64,000 bases of DNA from Chryseobacterium senegalense (GTDB lineage Bacteria > Bacteroidota > Bacteroidia > Flavobacteriales > Weeksellaceae). The position numbers and the translations under genes were made by a program. Under the pieces are notes generated by a model. It was not told where the DNA came from. It saw nothing but the letters and a program-made list of their open reading frames with translations, and searched no databases. Below are positions 7,110 through 17,500 of this stretch, in pieces (positions within the stretch are counted from its first letter, which is position 1; every line of letters starts with the position of its first letter). Where the stretch lies: NCBI GenBank assembly GCA_001403755.1, contig CYUH01000015.1:412589-476588 (forward strand), written 5' to 3'.

Positions 7110-8093
7110 TTACTTAAACCCTTCGATGATTTCCTCCGCCGTGACCTGACCGAAATACGAAATAAGATCCAGCTGCAGGAACAAAGTTTTTAAAGATTCA
7201 ACGTCATGTTTTTGTCCGATCAATTGTGCTTCGAATTTCTCAATCGGTTGCGACGCAAAAAAATCTCCGAACACCTTGGCTTTTTCAATCATCCCTTTCA
7301 AGACATCGAGGTGGATTTCAATAAATCCTGCCGGCACTTTGATGGCTTTCCGGAAATTATATTGCGGCGAAAAACCGAAATTCCAATCCCAGGTCTCGTA
7401 CTTCTCTGCCATAAGACTTTCGATTCCCTTGATGTCTTCAGCCGTCATTTCATAGCGTTGCGCACCAGAGTTGTTGCGGATGATTTCGTCGGTCAGCAGG
7501 TTTTTGAGTTGCTCCGTGGTTGTGTCTTCCGGAAGATAATGGATGAGGTTGGTAACCCGTGCCCGGTTGGATTTCGTGGCTTTGTCGGTAAATTTTAGGG
7601 GATTGGCTTTTAGGGCATCTCCCAACACCTCCATTTCTGAGTTCAGCAGGATGGTCCCGTGCTGAATCATTTTCCCGTTTTTAGCAAGTTTCGCATTGCC
7701 ACTGAACTTTTTTCCGTCAACCAACAAATCATTACGCCCTTCCAGAACTGCCGGAACACCGAGGCGGTTCAGTAAAGCAAGTACCGGTTGGGTAAACTGC
7801 GAGAAATCGCCAAAATCGTGATCTGCCAACAGAGTATGAAAGGAAAAGTTAAGGTTCCCCAAATCGTGGTACACGGCGCCGCCACCCGACATTCGTCTGA
7901 CCACCTTAATTTCCTTTTCCCGTACATAATCCAGATTGATTTCAGCCAGGGTATTCTGAAATTTCCCTACAATAATCGAGGGCGCATTCACATACAGCAG
8001 GAAAATATCGTCCGTCGGAAAACGACCGAGCAGGAATTCTTCGGTGGCGATGTTGAAGTAGGCGTGGTGCGAAGGGGAGTCGATGATGAGCAT
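7110..8093 (-). CDS. lplA: Lipoate--protein ligase A
   Basis: A 327-residue cytoplasmic enzyme that activates free lipoate with ATP and attaches it to lysines of E2 and H-protein lipoyl domains. The N-terminal catalytic domain (about 1-240) shows RRMSGGGAVYHDLGNLNFSF, GRNDLLVDGKKFSGNA and the lysine-containing QHGTILLN, all standard for the family. The C-terminal 80 residues form the accessory domain (TWDWNFGFSPQYNFRKAIK). Length is normal. It is a lone minus-strand gene between the triple repeat and an IS remnant, and its own start at MLIIDSPSHHAYFN is well supported by alignment of the first motif. Confidence 0.92.
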   Translation of the reverse strand: MLIIDSPSHHAYFNIATEEFLLGRFPTDDIFLLYVNAPSIIVGKFQNTLAEINLDYVREKEIKVVRRMSGGGAVYHDLGNLNFSFHTLLADHDFGDFSQFTQPVLALLNRLGVPAVLEGRNDLLVDGKKFSGNAKLAKNGKMIQHGTILLNSEMEVLGDALKANPLKFTDKATKSNRARVTNLIHYLPEDTTTEQLKNLLTDEIIRNNSGAQRYEMTAEDIKGIESLMAEKYETWDWNFGFSPQYNFRKAIKVPAGFIEIHLDVLKGMIEKAKVFGDFFASQPIEKFEAQLIGQKHDVESLKTLFLQLDLISYFGQVTAEEIIEGFK

Positions 8094-8186
8094 AGGAAAT
8101 GTTTTTGCAAAAATAGGGAAAATTGTTCGGTGATAGGAGAGGGAAGCTGGGGAGAGTAAAGAGGGAATGTCTGTCGCTGATATAGG

Positions 8187-8670
8187 TTGACCAAAAAGTC
8201 AGCTGATTATGAAGCCAATTTAAGAAAACTTCAAAAGCAACGAGTTTTTAGCGAAGAATTTAAGAGAAAAATTTTATCTCTTTTTGAGAGTGGAAAGTTC
8301 AGTGTATTAGAACTAGAAAAACTTTATGGAATTTTGGATTCTGCACTTTACCTATGGATCTATAAATTTTCTACCTTTAACGAGAAGGGAATCAGCGTTG
8401 TAGAAATGAAAAAAAAGCAGTCTGTTTAAGCTAAAAAACTCGAGCAGAAGATTGAAGAGCTTGAACAAGCCGTGAGTCAAAAGCATATTACGATTGATTA
8501 TCTGGAATAAAAGATTAATATCGCGCACGAAGATCTGCACATTGACATAAAGAAAAATTACGGAAACCAACGCTCTGCTGGTCAGGCAACATTCCGAAGA
8601 AAAAAAAATCACCATGAATGTTTTATACCGAACAGTAGGGAACCGCATTCGGGCAGTACAGCAATTGTAG
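8187..8670 (+). pseudogene. IS3-type transposase remnant (orfA with stops, orfB stub)
   Basis: The frame from 8187 (now TTG) reads KKSADYEANLRKLQKQRVFS and EEFKRKILSLFESGKFSVLE, then a helix-turn-helix-like region ending STFNEKGISVVEMK. This is the pattern of IS3-family OrfA proteins in Chryseobacterium. The frame is broken by TAA at 8427-8429 and again at 8508-8510, but the text between and after (KLEQKIEELEQAVSQKHITI, then INIAHEDLHIDIKKNYG) still reads as OrfA. An OrfB start, MNVLYRTVGNRIRAVQQL, follows at 8614 and stops at 8668-8670. About 95% of OrfB is missing, so the element is dead. Terminal inverted repeats were not identified. Confidence 0.75.
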
Positions 8671-8856
8671 TTTTGTAAAAACTCACTTATTTAATTGCTC
8701 AACCACTTCCACCTCAGTCACTCCTCACCCTATTTAAGTTTCCCGAACGCGGAAAAAGGCATCAGGTAAACCACAGGACAAGTGTGTGATTTTGTAATTT
8801 ATTAAGAATGGATTTTGTCCATACGAAAAAAAAACAGATAATTTATTTTAATTGAT

Positions 8857-8864
8857 TACTTTTG
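8857..8864 (+). promoter_or_regulatory. -7 box (TACTTTTG) ahead of the first giant T9SS gene
   Basis: TACTTTTG matches TAnnTTTG and lies 42 bp before the ATG at 8906. No good -33 TTG is seen at the usual distance. Bases 8671-8850 hold no recognisable gene. Confidence 0.45.
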
Positions 8865-8905
8865 CTAAATCATTTTAAAAACAGGCTTCTTAAAAACCAC
8901 AATGT

Positions 8906-11900
8906 ATGATTTCAAATTTTACCCACTCATCAGATTTTCTTTTTTTTAACGCTGAAGAGAAACGCCGTACCCTTTTAGGATTTATTATTGCGTTTATTGT
9001 GCTGAACAGTTCTTTTTTAACGGCGCAGACCCAAACGGTGATTCTTAGTACACCCGGCAACGGAAATTGGACCGTGCCGCCCAATGTTACATCAATTACG
9101 GTTGAAGCCTGGGGAGGCGGTGGAGCGGGAGGCGGTACAGGTGTTAATAATGCTCGTGGCGGCGGCGGCGGTGCTGGTGGAACATACGTTTCATCGATAT
9201 TTGCGGTAACACCAGGACAAAACTTATCCTATTTTGTTGGCGCAGGAGCAACAGGTGCTCTCACGAATGGTGGAACAGGAGGTTCATCTTGGTTTTTAAA
9301 CAACACTACTTTATTTGCACAGGGTGGTGCAGGGGGTACTGCACCAAATGGGGGTACTGTTACAGGAGGCCAGGGTTCAATAACTACATCTATAGGAACA
9401 ATTCGACTGGGCGGGCTAAATGGAGGTAATGGGACTAGCGCAACAAGTGGGGCGGGCGGTACAGGAGGAAACGGTGGCGGTGCTGGCGGTGCTGCCAGTA
9501 CAACGGAGGCTACAGGAGCCTCTGGTGCGAGCCCAGGTGGAGGCGGTGCCGGCGCATTTGTCGCTGACGGATCCGACAGAGCAGGTGGCTCGGGCGGAAA
9601 TGGGCAGGTTCGAATTACATATTCAGGTTATTGTGTTCCTCCTGCTAACACTTCGGGTTGCGATGGAGATAATATAGCTTCAGTTTCTCTTGGAACATTA
9701 AATGACTCCGGACTAACCTGTACTCCCCAATATGCAAACCGGGAAAACGTGCAGAATGCCATTCCTGATCTGATTCAGAATACAACCATTCCCATGTCGG
9801 TGGGTGTAGGTAATGGTGGGACTGAATATGTAGGGGTATGGATTGATTTTAATCAGAACGGAGTTTTTGAAACGACTGAATACACTGCGCTGGGAAGCGG
9901 GAATAATACGATTGTGACCGGTAATATTAATGTGCCGATCGATGCTCTTACCGGTACTACTTACATGAGAGTGCGTAGCAGATGGAATTCAGCACCAGGG
10001 GGTGCTAATGCATGTGCAGCATTTACATACGGCACAACAAGAGATTATAAAGTAAATATCAAACCGATACCTCCGGCAACGTTAGATTATACAGATAGTT
10101 TTGAAAATAATCCTCACTACTGGACCATGGTCAACGGTACACAAACCAACAAATGGTGGGTGAGCAATGCGGTTAATAGTGGGGGTTCCAGAAGTTTATA
10201 TGTATCCGGACGACCCGCAGGTGACAATAATAATTATGCAAATTCAATATCTGTCGTACACGCATTCCGTGATATCACAATTCCTGCTGGAGTTTCCCAG
10301 GTCGGTATATATTACGACTGGCGTTCGGTAGGCAATGCCAGTGATTATTTCAGGGTTTGGCTCGCACCACAGTCTTTTACTCCGGTTGCCGGAACGCAGA
10401 TTGCTGCAGGTGGAGGGGTGATCTTGCTCAATGGTGCACAGACAGGGCAAAGTACATGGACAACCCGGTACAATGACAATGTTGATGTAAGCTCTTTCAT
10501 GGGGCAAAATATGCGTCTTATATTTGAATGGATAAACGATGGTGCAAATCCACTGAATAATACAGCGGCTGCCATCGATAATCTGGAAGTGAAAATACCG
10601 TGCGCCGGCACACCGACCGGTGGTGCCGCAGCGATAACACCCGCAAGTGGTGCGGTAAGCAGTACGTTTAATGTAAGTGTTTCCGGTGCTTCAACGAATT
10701 CCGGACTCTCTTACCAGTGGCAGATTGCGGAGAGTTTGACAGGCCCATGGTCAGATATCCCTGGAGCAACTTCTGCGGGCACCACCACGCTGACCGCGGT
10801 GCCGTTTGGATCAACCACCCGCTACTACCGCAGAAAAATCACGTGTATGAACGGTGGTGCAGTGGCTTATTCCACTACAGTTTCTTTTACCACCAACGCC
10901 GTTAGTTATTGTAACGGAACTACGCAGTCGCCCAATGCATTATATATTAACCGGGTGGCTATCGTGGGAACGATGGAGGATCCCCCCGTTAACAGTGCGG
11001 CTGGAACCGGTGCCGGAACCAATGGTTATTCAAACTATACCACGCTTCCTCAGATTGCACAACAGGCACAGGGTGAAGGGGTGAATGTCTTGGCTTCTGT
11101 TGGAGGAAATACCATGGGAAGAGGTAGATGGAAAGCATGGATCGATTGGAATGGCAATGGCATATTTGAAAATACTGAATTGGTTTATACTACCGGGGGA
11201 TATGTCGGTGCAACAGCGAATTTCGGTTTTACCGTACCCGTTAATCAGGAACCGGGGAATTACCGGATGCGAATCAGGGTAAACAATGGTACTAATTTCT
11301 TGGGAGAGAATTATGGTTTTGATTTTGGACCATGTGATAATTTTACCAATAGTTTTGGTAATAATTATTACGGGGAAACTGAAGACTATTTTATTAATGT
11401 TGTGGCCAACTGTGCTGCAAAGATTACTTCAGTCACCCCAGCAACTGAATGTAATGCGCCGGGAGGTAAGACGGTCACACTCGCTGCGACAGCTTCGCAG
11501 GTAGTAACCGAATTCAGATGGTACGATTCCTTAACGGGATCAATGATCGGAACTTCCGCGCCGGACGCTTCAGGAACTGCTACAACCTTTACTACTCCCG
11601 CTATTTCCACAACAACAACTTATTATGTAACAGCATATAACGGAACCTGCGAGTCCACTTTCCGGACCGCAGTAAAAGCAGAGGTTAAGCCAATACCGGA
11701 CATTACATTTACGCCTTCAACCTTAGAGATTTGTGGTGAAACCGGAGTAGTAGCGGTTACTGCAAGCGGTGACACGGAGGTGGTAAGTCTCGTGAGCGAG
11801 AACTTTGAAGCCGGTGATTTGGGAGTTTTTACGGTAGTTCAAACCGCAGCGATGGACAGTAATACAAATGCAGTTAAGGCAAACACTCGTTTCCAGAACA

Positions 11901-14308
11901 GAACCAGTGTCTTTTCACCTTCCGGCAATGTGTGGTTTCCAGCGGTATCCTCGGGATTTGGAGCTAATAAATTTGCGATAGCAACTTCAGATTCCAAGGC
12001 TCCGAATGCCCCAGCCTCCCCTGTACATAGCGCCCTTACTTTAACGAATAAAGTCAGTACCGTTGGTTTAAATAATCTTACGCTGAAATTGAGAATGTAC
12101 TATTCACGATATTGGTCGGATAATTATAACCCGGCAGCAAATGAAGAGTATGTTGCCATTGAAATTTCTACCAATAATGGGACTACTTACCCGCAGCAAA
12201 TTAGCAAGTTGGTGAGTAATCAGGGATTGGGAAGTAATTTTACAACACTTTCTTTTGATCTTTCGGCCTTCATTGGGCAGCCTAATCTTAAGTTCAGAAT
12301 CCGCCATTATTCATGGGCAGGGGAAGGCTTTTTGCCGGATGGTGTAGCAGTAGATGATATCGAACTTTATGGCGAAAGACCGCTTCAGACTTCATTTGTA
12401 TGGAGCAGTGCCAATCCTATCGGCGTTTATACGGATGCGGCAGGAACCAACGCATATACTTCCGGAACGCCGATTTCTACCGTATATTTCAAGCCCACAG
12501 AGCAACAGATGAAAGCCCACAGCAACTGGGATATTACCGCTACAGCATCGCTTAACAATGGCTGTAACGCAGTGGGCACGGTGAGCATCGTAAACAGTAC
12601 CAAAATATGGGATACCGCTGCTACCAACTGGTTTACCAATAACTGGCTGCCTGCGGGTAACGGTGCTTCTACCGAAAACAAGTGTGTAATCATCAAAACA
12701 CCGGTGGAAATTAATGCTAATGCCAATGCACTGGCAAGAAACATCAGAATTGAAACCACTGCAGGTGCAACCGGAAAACTTACGGTGAACGGTTCTTTAA
12801 CGGTAACCGACGCAATTGTCAATACCGGGGCAGCGACCGATTTCATTGTAAAATCTGATGCCAACCTGAAACAGATTAACGAGAATCCGAATCTTAACAC
12901 GACACCTATTTCGGTACGACGTCTGTTTACCTGGTCTGGATCGACGGATGCCACCCGCCGAGAATACAACTTCCTGTCTTCTCCGGTGTACAACCAGAAC
13001 ATGAAGGAAATCTTTGGCGGCGTAGCATCGCACGTACCGTATGTAACGAAACTCAATGAAAGCACCAACCTTTTTGTAAACGCAACCTTAGCGGATTACA
13101 CCAAACAAGCAAAAGGTTTTGCAGTGCGAGAACCCAAAACAAGCTTTAACGGTGTGCCGGCTCAGGGAATTGAAGCCAATGAGGCAGAATACAAAGGAGT
13201 GCCGAATAACGGAACCATCATGATTGATCTCGACTGGACCAGCGCCGGAAGGGGATATAATGTGGTCGGAAATCCTTACCCTTCCAATATCGATATTGTG
13301 AAGCTGTATGCAAACTCAGTGACCAACTTCGTCACTCCTGAAATCGATGCCAACTTCAGATTCTGGGACAACACCGTGAATGCGACGTATGTACAGATGG
13401 GCGGTGCCTATCAGGGGTATAGTTATGCCATCTTCAATGCCATCAGTCAGACGTCAACAGCGGCTCCGGGACTGGATCCAAATCCGGGAGGTGGAAATAC
13501 TACGCTGAAGGCACCCGGAAAGATCATAAAGGTGAACCAGGCGTTCATGATCCGCGCCCTTCAGGGAGGAGCAAGCATGAAATTCAACAATACCATGCGT
13601 GAAACAACCCAAACCGGATCGGTGTTCTACGGCAAAGAGTCATCGCATGATCGCTACCGCCTTCAGCTGAGTACTGCGGCGCATTTCGTGGTGCAGAATG
13701 CGGTGACGTATTTCCCTCAGGGCAATAATGCCTTCGGTCCTGAAGATGCCCGAATCCCGAACTCTGCTGCTTCAGATGCGCTCTTTACGTATGCGGGCGA
13801 TGCCAAAGTAGTCATCAACGGCAGAAGCATGTTCGACAGCAGTGATGTGATTCCGCTGGGTACCCGTCATTTTACAGGGGGAACCTACAGGATTCAGGCA
13901 GTGGATCTCGAAGGAGTCTTCGCTAACGGACAAAGCATTTATCTGAAAGACAAAGCCTTGAATATCTTCACCGACCTTACCCAGGGTGACTATACCTTCA
14001 CGAGTGAGTCCGGCGAGTTTACGAACCGCTTTGAAATCGTGTACAGACCGGGTGGCGTGCTGGCCACTGAGACCAAAGACCTTGCGAAGGTTGAGGTTTA
14101 CCGCGATGCCGCGGATTTCGTCATCCGCTCTTCGGATAAAGCCATCAACCATGCCTTGCTTTACGATGCTTCAGGCCGTCTGATTTCCACCATGAAAGGA
14201 TCTGGCAAAGAATTAAGGTTTTCGGCCGACATGTTAACTGACGGAATGTATGTGCTGAAAGCCACGCTGAAAGATGGCGAAGAAGTGACGAGAAAAATCA
14301 GAAAGTAA
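8906..14308 (+). CDS. Giant T9SS-secreted surface protein with GEVED and Ig-like domains
   Basis: An 1800-residue exported protein. A signal peptide ends near FLTAQTQ (about residue 42). A glycine-rich domain covers about 45-245, with many GGGGAGG runs. A first GEVED-type domain lies near 260-385 (WIDFNQNGVFE...TRDYKVNI). A MAM/jelly-roll-like module follows at 390-590 (YTDSFENNPHYW, ending AAIDNLEV). A second GEVED domain spans 700-835 (WIDWNGNGIF...GETEDYFINV), then an Ig-like domain at 840-920 (FRWYDS...TTTTYYVTAY) and another jelly-roll-like module at 960-1150. A 550-residue C-terminal region is shared with the paralogue at 14591. The last ~75 residues (YDASGRLIS...GMYVLKATLKDG...KKIRK-like end) are a type A T9SS sorting tail. 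Likely an adhesin or matrix protein; no enzyme motif is seen. Confidence 0.88.
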   Translation: MISNFTHSSDFLFFNAEEKRRTLLGFIIAFIVLNSSFLTAQTQTVILSTPGNGNWTVPPNVTSITVEAWGGGGAGGGTGVNNARGGGGGAGGTYVSSIFAVTPGQNLSYFVGAGATGALTNGGTGGSSWFLNNTTLFAQGGAGGTAPNGGTVTGGQGSITTSIGTIRLGGLNGGNGTSATSGAGGTGGNGGGAGGAASTTEATGASGASPGGGGAGAFVADGSDRAGGSGGNGQVRITYSGYCVPPANTSGCDGDNIASVSLGTLNDSGLTCTPQYANRENVQNAIPDLIQNTTIPMSVGVGNGGTEYVGVWIDFNQNGVFETTEYTALGSGNNTIVTGNINVPIDALTGTTYMRVRSRWNSAPGGANACAAFTYGTTRDYKVNIKPIPPATLDYTDSFENNPHYWTMVNGTQTNKWWVSNAVNSGGSRSLYVSGRPAGDNNNYANSISVVHAFRDITIPAGVSQVGIYYDWRSVGNASDYFRVWLAPQSFTPVAGTQIAAGGGVILLNGAQTGQSTWTTRYNDNVDVSSFMGQNMRLIFEWINDGANPLNNTAAAIDNLEVKIPCAGTPTGGAAAITPASGAVSSTFNVSVSGASTNSGLSYQWQIAESLTGPWSDIPGATSAGTTTLTAVPFGSTTRYYRRKITCMNGGAVAYSTTVSFTTNAVSYCNGTTQSPNALYINRVAIVGTMEDPPVNSAAGTGAGTNGYSNYTTLPQIAQQAQGEGVNVLASVGGNTMGRGRWKAWIDWNGNGIFENTELVYTTGGYVGATANFGFTVPVNQEPGNYRMRIRVNNGTNFLGENYGFDFGPCDNFTNSFGNNYYGETEDYFINVVANCAAKITSVTPATECNAPGGKTVTLAATASQVVTEFRWYDSLTGSMIGTSAPDASGTATTFTTPAISTTTTYYVTAYNGTCESTFRTAVKAEVKPIPDITFTPSTLEICGETGVVAVTASGDTEVVSLVSENFEAGDLGVFTVVQTAAMDSNTNAVKANTRFQNRTSVFSPSGNVWFPAVSSGFGANKFAIATSDSKAPNAPASPVHSALTLTNKVSTVGLNNLTLKLRMYYSRYWSDNYNPAANEEYVAIEISTNNGTTYPQQISKLVSNQGLGSNFTTLSFDLSAFIGQPNLKFRIRHYSWAGEGFLPDGVAVDDIELYGERPLQTSFVWSSANPIGVYTDAAGTNAYTSGTPISTVYFKPTEQQMKAHSNWDITATASLNNGCNAVGTVSIVNSTKIWDTAATNWFTNNWLPAGNGASTENKCVIIKTPVEINANANALARNIRIETTAGATGKLTVNGSLTVTDAIVNTGAATDFIVKSDANLKQINENPNLNTTPISVRRLFTWSGSTDATRREYNFLSSPVYNQNMKEIFGGVASHVPYVTKLNESTNLFVNATLADYTKQAKGFAVREPKTSFNGVPAQGIEANEAEYKGVPNNGTIMIDLDWTSAGRGYNVVGNPYPSNIDIVKLYANSVTNFVTPEIDANFRFWDNTVNATYVQMGGAYQGYSYAIFNAISQTSTAAPGLDPNPGGGNTTLKAPGKIIKVNQAFMIRALQGGASMKFNNTMRETTQTGSVFYGKESSHDRYRLQLSTAAHFVVQNAVTYFPQGNNAFGPEDARIPNSAASDALFTYAGDAKVVINGRSMFDSSDVIPLGTRHFTGGTYRIQAVDLEGVFANGQSIYLKDKALNIFTDLTQGDYTFTSESGEFTNRFEIVYRPGGVLATETKDLAKVEVYRDAADFVIRSSDKAINHALLYDASGRLISTMKGSGKELRFSADMLTDGMYVLKATLKDGEEVTRKIRK

Positions 14309-14330
14309 ATTAAAAATCAGTAATAATAGA

Positions 14331-14357
14331 AGCCCCGAAATTTCGGGGCTTTTTTTT
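14331..14357 (+). terminator. Rho-independent terminator
   Basis: AGCCCCGAAA (14331-14340) pairs directly with TTTCGGGGCT (14341-14350), followed by a T-run. It lies 22 bp after the stop of the first giant gene. Confidence 0.9.
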
Positions 14358-14512
14358 CCACCTATCTGTTAAAAATCAAGTTATACTTCATATAACGCCG
14401 ATGAATAATGCTTACTAAAGTTTCGGAAGTGTTGCTGATATTTTAATCAATTGTTGGTATAATCCCTAATAATGTTAATTAAATAATAATTCTTTGAAAT
14501 TATTATAAATTA

Positions 14513-14545
14513 TTGTAGTTCAGATTCGTAAAATTTGTAATTTTG
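14513..14545 (+). promoter_or_regulatory. Promoter of the second giant T9SS gene
   Basis: TTG (14513-14515), a 22-nt spacer and TAATTTTG (14538-14545) fit the Bacteroidota consensus. The ATG at 14591 would then have a leader of about 40 nt. Confidence 0.6.
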
Positions 14546-14590
14546 CTCCTCGAAATACTCCTAAAGTATTGCTACTAAATTTCTTACAGT

Positions 14591-17500
14591 ATGAAAAAAT
14601 TTTTATTCTCCTTCTATAAATCGCTTCTGGTACCAGCGCTGCTTATTTTCTCTTCAAATGCTGATGGGCAAACAATTTTTGCCGAAAGTATGTATAATGG
14701 CACCGGTGGGAGTTCAGGCAATTCAATAAGTACTCATGAATCAAATAATCGCTTTGAACATGACGAGCTAACTTTTTCTGGTAGTGGTGATATGCGTGAT
14801 TCAAATCCTAGTAGTGGATATGTCGGAGCGTCTGGAACATGGAATGTTTTATTAAATCCCAATGGTACTGGAGCAACTGAAAATTTTGTCATTGATGGTA
14901 TTAATGCAACATCTTATACTGATATTGTACTTTGGTTTGGAATAAGAAAAGCAACTAATGCATCTAATGGCAGCGAATTAAAAGTAGAATACAGCGTAGA
15001 CGGAGGAGGATCATTTAGCCCCGTGGATTGGGATGTACTTCCGACTGGAAGCGGTACAGCTACATGGGTATTAAGAAGTACAACATCTGTAATTCCTTCG
15101 GATGTTACCACAATCAGATTTACAGCGACAAATTATAGTTCAGGGTTTAATATTGACGATGTTAAGCTTCAGGGAACACTAGGTTCAGACACGACAGCTC
15201 CGACAGTTACAAATTTCAGTCCTTTAGATAACGCGACCAATGTTGGTGTTAACAGCAACTTGGTCATGACTTTTGATGAAAATGTAAAAGCAGGTACCGC
15301 CGGAAATATTGTAATTTACAATGGCAGCGGAACTGTTTTTGAAACCATTCCTTATAACGACAGTCGCATTACCTATTCCGGAAAAACGGCTACCATCAAT
15401 CCCACAGGTACTTTTGCGAATTCTTCTGATTATTATGTGCAAATTGCTAATACTGCTATCACGGATACGGCAGGTAATGCGTATGCTGGAATAAATGATA
15501 CCACTTCCTGGAATTTCACCACCGTAGCAATTACCTATTCCGTAACGGTAAGCCAGGCAACAGGTGGAACAATAGTACCAGGTACGCAATCAGGTATTGC
15601 TTCCGGTTCAAATTCCAGTGCCTTTACCGCAACTCCAGCTTCTTGTTATACGTTTGCCGGTTGGACGATAGATGGTTCACCCAACGCAAGTACAGTAAAT
15701 CCGTACACGTTTACAAATGTTACTGCCAATCATACTTTGACTGCAGTTTATACAATAAAAACCAATAGTATTACCGCCTCAGCCGGCATAAACGGAAGCA
15801 TTTCTCCAAATGGCGTAACTGCTGTAAACTGCGGAGCTAGCCAGACCTACAACATTACCCCGAACAGCGGATATGTTGTAGATGATGTATTGGTAGATGG
15901 TGTTTCTGTCGGACCAGTTACTACTTATACCTTTACCAATGTTACGGCCGCTCATTCTATTTCTGCAACTTTTAAAGTTTATGTGGGACCGTGCTTAGTT
16001 GAGAATTTTGACGGTGGTACAAGACCAACAGGATGGATTGATGCAGGTTCAGGTGGTCCTATAAGTTACTCATCAAATTATGCAGATATTTCTGCAAATA
16101 CAGGATATGTTACCATGAGGAGTTTAGCAAATCCTAGTTCTCTAACTTTTGATCTGAGTAGAACAGGTAACGGCACTCTTAAAAATCTAAATATAGAAAT
16201 TTCAACGACTAGTCAAACTAGCGGTTTTACTGCGATTGCCAACTATGATCATAACAATACTACACAAAACGGTACGACGGCATGCATAGTAGATTTATCC
16301 TCATTTACTGGTTATCCAGTAGTTTACATTAGATTTAATAAAACATCTGGAAGTACATCTCCTTGGAGAATAGATAATGTAAAGGTGTTTTGTGGAACAT
16401 CAACACCAACGGTATCCCAGCCGACAGACCATTTCCGTTCAAAACAAATTGGAAGTTGGACAGCGTTCTCTACTTGGGAATCTTCTGCAAATGGATCTAC
16501 AGGTTGGATCGATGCAGATTTAATACCGACTTCTTCTGCAACATCAATTACCATCCGCAATGGTCATCAGGTAACGATTAACACTGGTGGTGTTTCTATG
16601 ACGAATACCACTGTAGAAAGTGGCGGGATTTTGGAAGTGACCACCACCAGTTCTTTTGATTTATCGGGAACAGGTTCAGGTAGAAATATACAACTAACAA
16701 TAAAGAATAACGGACAGTTTTTGGTAAATTCACCTTCTAATTTTAGTATTCCTACAGGAAATGCATCTGGTCTTGTAGAAACCGGTGGAAAGTTAATCGC
16801 AGGTCCAAATATGGGTAGTTCTTCAATTGGAAATACAGGATCCGCATTTAGTGATGCTTATCTTGGTAAGAATAATGGGATCTTTTATTTTGGTGATGCA
16901 GCCATTTGTGAATGGGCTTGTCCGCATACCACTCTTGGTTCTGCAACACCTACTGATACCGATTTCTTTTTTCCAGATAATCCTACAGACATGCCCATTT
17001 TCAGAGTGACGACCTCACCTGCTTTCGAATTTGGATCAAATTCAACTAACAATGTTTTCAACAGTATATTAGAGGTAATAAGTCCTGCAGTTTTTCAAAT
17101 CGGGAAAGGTGGGTCTTCGGGTTCAGCGGGAACAAAGCGCTTTATAGGTGGTGTCCGCGGAACCGGGATTATTACTCAAAACCCTACTCCTTCAGCAAGT
17201 AATACAGGAAATATATTTTTAGGAGATGATACGCATGTTCCTGTTTTAGATGGATCCATCTCATTGAATATTCAAAACAATAGATTGAAATTACCCAATG
17301 GAGCAAATGTCCCAGTGGGTGCTAATGTAACGATAATGTCTTCTGCTGAAAATAATTCTATCGATCGGCAAGGAGGTAATTTAATAGTAAACGGTTCCCT
17401 CGATATCACGAACCTCCGAATTACCAATACTTCTACCGGAGGAATATCTATTAATAATGGTGGAATACTGAAAACACGAAATACAGGTGGATTATATGGT

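Noticed and set aside
12427..13068. 213-codon antisense ORF inside the first giant gene
   Set aside because: It is the shadow of a strongly coding frame in which repeat-rich Thr/Asn codons leave the other strand open.
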